This document shows positions 59,301 to 64,000 of a DNA stretch of 64,000 nt, in pieces. Every line of letters starts with the position of its first letter. The stretch's first letter is position 1. Made by a program: the position numbers and the translations under genes. Origin of the DNA: Lunularia cruciata. Lineage: Eukaryota; Streptophyta; Marchantiopsida; Lunulariales; Lunulariaceae. Where the stretch lies: positions 2,485,001 through 2,549,000 of the forward strand of contig OX419762.1 in assembly GCA_948567375.1 (NCBI GenBank), written 5' to 3'. The notes under the pieces were generated by a model that was given only the letters and a program-made list of their open reading frames with translations, had not been told where the DNA came from and made no database searches.

Positions 59301-60635
59301 GATGTATATATTAGTCAGTTAGCAAAATATAAACACTAGTGGGAGGAGACCCGTAGGTTTGTAGGGTACTAAACTCAAAGGTCAAAACCGTAAATAGAAT
59401 CTGTCCAATTTTGTGCTCGCGTCACACATCTCTATACAGTAACGTACATACATGTTGTCGGAATGTATGGATGCAAAACCACAGTAGATGTACGGGAGCC
59501 TATACAGGAGTAAGTTCAAAGAAAAGTCTTGCCACTATACCAACTACATAACAAGTCAGTAACTACGGGAAGTTCCCAAGATAGAATAACTTATTAGAGG
59601 CAAATTACACTTTCCAGCTAGACTCTTCTTTCCTTTTGTTCTAATCTTCAGCAGAAAGTTTAAGCACAACTAAAAAGAAAAGGCTTATGTTGCTTAAGGT
59701 TAAAACTAGCAGCTCAAATTATACAACTTCATGTGGAATTTGTCTACGTAAACTTAATTGTTAAATAAGCATCTGTATGTAGATTCTGGATTCGGAGTCC
59801 AATCCCGCTGGATATACAAGTGTATTATTTTTGCTTACATATTCTTATGAAATTAGATCGAAGAATATACGAGAAGCTTAGATCATTTATACACATGTGA
59901 AATGTTTTAGAAAATATTACGTACAGTTATGGTGTATCGATTTTGTATAGATGGAGACATGGAATTATTTCTTCATCTAAACTGACAGTACTCATTACCT
60001 TCACTTGCGAGAACGTTCTCCCCTAAATAAAAATGAGTAGCGTATCAGAATATTAATTTACAGACCTCTAGTTCGGTGCTTTAGACACTGTCAACCTTAT
60101 CAAGTTTTTTTTTTTAAGAATAATATTATCGTTATGTTAACAAGTTTCGATTTTGAATCAACGTGGACTAACAAAATCAAAGTAAGTACGGACAAACTAT
60201 ACGGATTACGAATGCTATAACAATAAACATAAATATTTATGTATCGTTGTTGCATATATATAGAAACCAACAAGTGAGATATTTTAGTTGTAAAGACGAG
60301 TCTCTCTACAACGCAAACAATAATAATTTGTTGCTGCACTAACTGACAAAAGTTTATGTTTAAGAATTCCTTAAACTTAAGTTTGACGAGCGAAAGCCTA
60401 GAAATGCAATACGGTACTGTAGTGTTTGACAGTCCACTTTCACATGGAGGAACGGTGCAGGCTTGACTCTCAGAGATTCGAGCACATTTGTGAGGTGCAT
60501 TACTCGTCTGAGGAGAAGAGAATTTGTATGTGAACTAGTGTGAGGCAGAGAAAGAACACCGAGAGAGGAGAATCTCCTCGCAAAGAAGGGAGTAGGGGAG
60601 CGGAGGCGCGGCGCGGAAAAGGAGAGACGAGCACA
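56341..60635. other. AT-rich intergenic DNA with a small doubled hairpin motif
   Basis: No gene recognised in 4.3 kb. At 57628-57739 two related motifs occur, GGGCGGTAAAATGGATTTTA (57628) and GGCGGGTAAAACGGATGTAC (57699); the second folds into a short hairpin (GCGGGT...ACCCGC). A plus-strand frame at 57375-57584 is open but unrecognised. The last 100 bases are purine-rich and probably the SPO11-2 leader. Confidence 0.4.
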
Positions 60636-63600
60636 ATGTCGCATTTTTCTCTGTCCAGCTTTCACAGCAACGAGATCGCCTGCGTTGCGGATAGTGCACC
60701 TCCTGCTGAGGTTCATGTGCCTGTAGCGTTTACTCCATAATTTGATCCTTCTATGCGGCCGTTTGAATGCTTGAATTGCTATAGCTGGTTCAGAGTGCTA
60801 TAGATCTGCGTTATGGATGGCTATATGAGACTCGAATTGTCTTATCACTTAACAATGTACTCTGTTTTGAGATCGTGGCATGTCTGTACTCAAATCACCT
60901 GCAAATTCCCAGCAGGACGATTGATAAATCTGCTGCCGATCTATCCCTATGTGACCAGCTCATCATTTTTGAATTCAAGCTGCTGATCTTTCGACTTGTG
61001 AGTTTGAAATGCATGTCTAATCGGTGATGTTCTATTACTGAACTTCATACTAAACAACGTGCCAATTTTTTCTCTCCTGTCGGTCTGTTAACGTGATCTT
61101 CCTTTCATCTTCGGCGAATTTCATGACGAGGATTCTTTGGCTCCAGCTATCTAAACCGGTACATCTGCGGGGCTCCGAAACATAATAGCATCAAGTTTCG
61201 AAGCACCGTCAATTGGACATAATCCTTCTGTTCTGTCATGTCCGATTTTCAGCGTCAATATCCTGCAATCGTTGGTGGCTCGGACTGCATTCATTCTCGG
61301 CTCAAAGATGGTGATCCCGTGGCAACTGCAATTCCGTTTTCCTTAAAGAAGCAATATCCGCCTGCGTGAAGCCACATTGGAATAGACTCATTGTCATTAT
61401 TGGCAATTGGCCTGATGGTACAGCGCCGCAGTGTTATCGCTGACACTCTCTTCGCAGACCTCTTCTTGTGACTCAGAATCTATCAGTTGGTCTGGAACAT
61501 TGCTTTTTACCTCATCTCAACTGTCCATTGTGCTGTTACCATAAGTCTTCGGCAAAAATTATCGTTAGAACGATAACTGCAGAAACCTTACACTCGTACT
61601 CTTTAGACGTATTCCTCACGTTTATCCAGACATTTTCTCCACGCTTTGGATTATAGTTATCATCAATTGGTCGCCATTAAAATTACCGAGTTCTCGAATG
61701 AAGGTAGCTTCATTGGCTGGCCAGTTTAGGAGAGAAGGTTGAAGAAGCGGCACATGGTCCAAGGACTAGATTCCTCTTTAATCGGAAGTTCAACCTTGCT
61801 CAGCGTGTTCAAGACGTCTGAGGTCACCTCTTTGGGATTTTTTAAGCTGAAGCAGTAAATGGCTCCCTGGTTGCTCCTTATCTCGTGGGTTGATACTCAG
61901 CTTATGTTCGTAGTAATAGTTGACTAACGGATACTTGAAGTTCTATAGTGGAAAGGCTGTATGTGGGAGATACTTGATTCGAAAGAATACCTACCGCCCT
62001 AGTAATGCATAAAAGCCTTTTAGCGCTAATAACAAGATTTCATAGGTATTACTTGTCGCTTGTCACCACTGATGCTGACATCTGAGAAGACACATTGTCT
62101 ATGTTCGTAAAGTAGTTGACCACCGTTACCTGTCACAGTGACATAACGTACAGTATCCCTTGAGCGGAGGGTCTGACCAATATACTGATGCATTGCAGAT
62201 CTGTGGGAGGATTGAAGTGTTAGTCAATGATTTTCTCCAAAGTTTGGTGGCATCAAACCCCTCCGTATCATCCTTGCCTCTGGTCCGTAATGTCCTCTTT
62301 GTTTGATCAGATAACTCTTATACTGTTCCGTCTTCCAAGCTTATTCGGGTACAGTCAGGCCGCATGAAATAGTTTATTCTAGAATAGTATGATGTGTGCT
62401 CTTTTAGTACATGACAAACGGGTCATGTACTAAAAAAGAAGATCATACATGATCTGCAAGAGTTATCGATGCGGGAGCAGGAGCTGATGTGATCTTGGAG
62501 CCAACATGAAGCAGAACTCGTTCTTAAGAAAGTTAATTGGGGTTTTACCAGGTGTCCTTGTTTTTGAGGATTTATTCTAGGTCCGCCTACTAGGTGTGCA
62601 GGACAGCCAAGAACACGAGAACACGAGAAGATCTGTTCGGTAACAGGTCGAGTATATTTCTGATGCATACCACATTCAACAAAAACTTCACCAGACGGAA
62701 TGGAGTTAAGAGTTTTCTCCGAGGTTGGTAAATACATTTCTTTGTTAGAGAGAGAGAGAGAGACGTTTGTTGTAAGCATACCAGTAAAAGTACCTGTGCA
62801 ATTAAATGCAACACACGCGAATGAACCAGAAATGACTTCTGTTGGTTCCTTGGCAGTATGGAAAGTAATAGAAATCTGCTATCAACTTCTTCGTTCGGGG
62901 AAGCGAGCAACTCAGCGTGAGCTTTACTACAGACTAGTGTGTGATCCTTCATGCCACATCCGAAGTCCGCAGCAAGTCAATGATGCCATTCAAGGCAAGC
63001 CAATAGAACGTCAATTTGTCCTAACGGACTCCCTTACCAACGAACTTGCTTTACCGGCCGTATGATATACAAGTTTCTCCGACGAACCTTTACTATGATT
63101 AACTGCGATTGAACCATTCCAGATGTCGTGGCGATTCTACGATGTAGCAGGCATAGCCTCGGGATTCTTGCGTCCAGTAGGGGCCTCCTGGTTGGACGAC
63201 TCCTAATTCAGGTACAACGAAAGTTTTTCGTTCAGAGCAACCTAGTCCTTCGAATTTAGTTTGTCCTGAAAACATCTTAAATCAAGTGGAAGGTAAACGA
63301 TGTGGCCATACATCTTCATGCATCTTCTTAAACCTCGTGGATCACAGAACGACTTTAGAGTATTCTCTCGTTACACTACTTACAAGTATTTAGGTCCATG
63401 CCTTTTGGTCATCTTTCTGTGAGCTGCGCGCATTTGGGTAGAACTATAATCTCAGTTAAGGTTGTGTAAGAGATTGGAGAACAAGAGCAACCTACAAGAA
63501 GATCGACGCCGTTTCCATGCGCTTAGGGGCAGGATGGCAGAAAAATTGACTGCACCAATTTGGGCCCAAATCATTACATTATATCCGGGGACATAAGCCA

Positions 63601-64000
63601 TATTGAGAAACTGGTTTTCCAGTCGGACGCACGCTACATTTTCGTTGTCGAAAAGGTGCGGTCTGCTTGTTCACAACGAGTGCTTTTCAAGTAGATTGAA
63701 GTTTCTAACTTCTCCTGCAACCCAATTACACAGGTTGACTGTACATGTAAATAGTGTGTGAGTGGGATTTTTCATGAAGCTTTGCGTTCTTGGTTTGTGT
63801 AGGAGACTGTCTTTCAGCGATTAGCGGGGGATCGCTTTTACGAGACTGTTCCAAGTATTATTATCACAGGAAAAGGCTACCCCGACTTGGCGACAAGGTC
63901 ATTCTACCTCATATTCTGCGTGGAAGAAATTTAGGAATTAGACTTCGGCACCATTCTGTAGTTTCAAGCTGTGCGAGCAGGATATTCTGAGGTCTGAAGA
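60636..64000 (+). CDS. SPO11-2: SPO11-2, meiotic double-strand-break protein (Topo VIA family), 3' end outside the window
   Basis: Exons: 60636-60710 (MSHFSLSSFHSNEIACVADS), 62199-about 62290 (GRIEVLVNDFLQSLVASNPS), up to 62994 (VWKVIEICYQLLRSGKRATQ then RELYYRL with the catalytic Tyr), 63123-63211 (DVVAILRCSRHSLGILASSR), 63527-63655 (GQDGRKIDCTNLG, SDARYIFVVEK with the Toprim Glu) and 63803-63897 (ETVFQRLAGDRFYETVPSII, TGKGYPDLATR). The wording follows plant SPO11-2 (VWKVMEIC, QRELFYKL, LRCSRYSLGI in Arabidopsis) rather than SPO11-1 or SPO11-3. SPO11-2 acts with SPO11-1 and MTOPVIB to make meiotic breaks by a tyrosyl-DNA link. Exon phases agree; one intron (62995-63122) is GC-AG. The border after 62290 and the start of the third exon (at or before 62856) are uncertain. 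The last 103 bases are intron; more exons lie outside. Confidence 0.92.
62747..62763 (+). repeat. (GA)n microsatellite in SPO11-2 intron
   Basis: GAGAGAGAGAGAGAGA-type run about 90 bases before the exon with the catalytic Tyr. Confidence 0.8.

Noticed and set aside
62423-62952. Minus-strand open frames opposite the SPO11-2 exon
   Set aside because: They overlap the exon with the catalytic Tyr on the other strand and show no family pattern. They are antisense shadows.

Overview
The window looks like nuclear DNA of a land plant. It carries intron-containing genes with clear plant relatives (a SPO11-2 type meiotic protein and an ELC/VPS23 ESCRT-I protein), Ty3/gypsy chromoviruses primed by initiator-Met tRNA, a PIF/Harbinger transposon, and plant-style MITEs. 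No bacterial signature is present. The exact lineage cannot be fixed from the sequence. An R2-like, zinc-finger non-LTR retrotransposon would be unusual for a flowering plant, so a bryophyte, lycophyte, fern or gymnosperm is a reasonable guess only.

Left 29 kb: mobile-element territory. A decayed PIF/Harbinger transposon (about 0.4-2.5 kb) is followed by a stack of nested insertions that can be untangled base by base. An old, 5'-truncated R2-like non-LTR copy (2911-3782 plus 27925-29356) was hit by a family-1 chromovirus that is now a solo LTR (3783-4170 plus 27845-27924). That LTR was hit by a family-2 chromovirus, element B (4171-27844 including its inserts). B was hit twice by family-1 chromoviruses: A (5271-10826), in its leader, and C (15649-27733), in its 3' LTR. 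C was hit by a minus-strand family-2 chromovirus, D (18721-25172), inside its pol gene. Each of these joins has target-site duplications, and in three cases the empty site can be read in a related copy in the same window. All these elements are dead, with many stops and with lost catalytic residues in C and D.

Middle (29.4-49 kb): mostly AT-rich, gene-poor DNA. It contains scrambled gypsy fragments, a tRNA-like SINE head, a Mutator-type MITE with a perfect 9-bp target duplication (34096-34485), a second MITE with long inverted repeats (43782-44046) and a diverged triplicate repeat (46158-46620). The outstanding item is a GC-rich, nearly intact R2-like non-LTR retrotransposon on the minus strand (37501-about 41340). 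It has a C2H2 finger, a reverse transcriptase and a C-terminal Cys/His plus endonuclease-like domain. It is broken by a single frameshift and by an in-frame TAG, and the same TAG is present in the old copy at 3.2 kb.

Right (49-64 kb): the host-gene part. An AhpC/TSA thioredoxin-like (PRXL2/AAED1-like) gene lies at 50147-51899 (+); its introns and splice sites are kept but its reading frame is broken, so it is probably a pseudogene. The ELC/VPS23 gene is at 54076-55347 (-), in one exon. SPO11-2 starts at 60636 (+), runs off the right edge and has one GC-AG intron. The host genes are functionally unrelated (meiotic recombination, endosomal sorting, redox) and show no operon-like link, as expected for a eukaryote.
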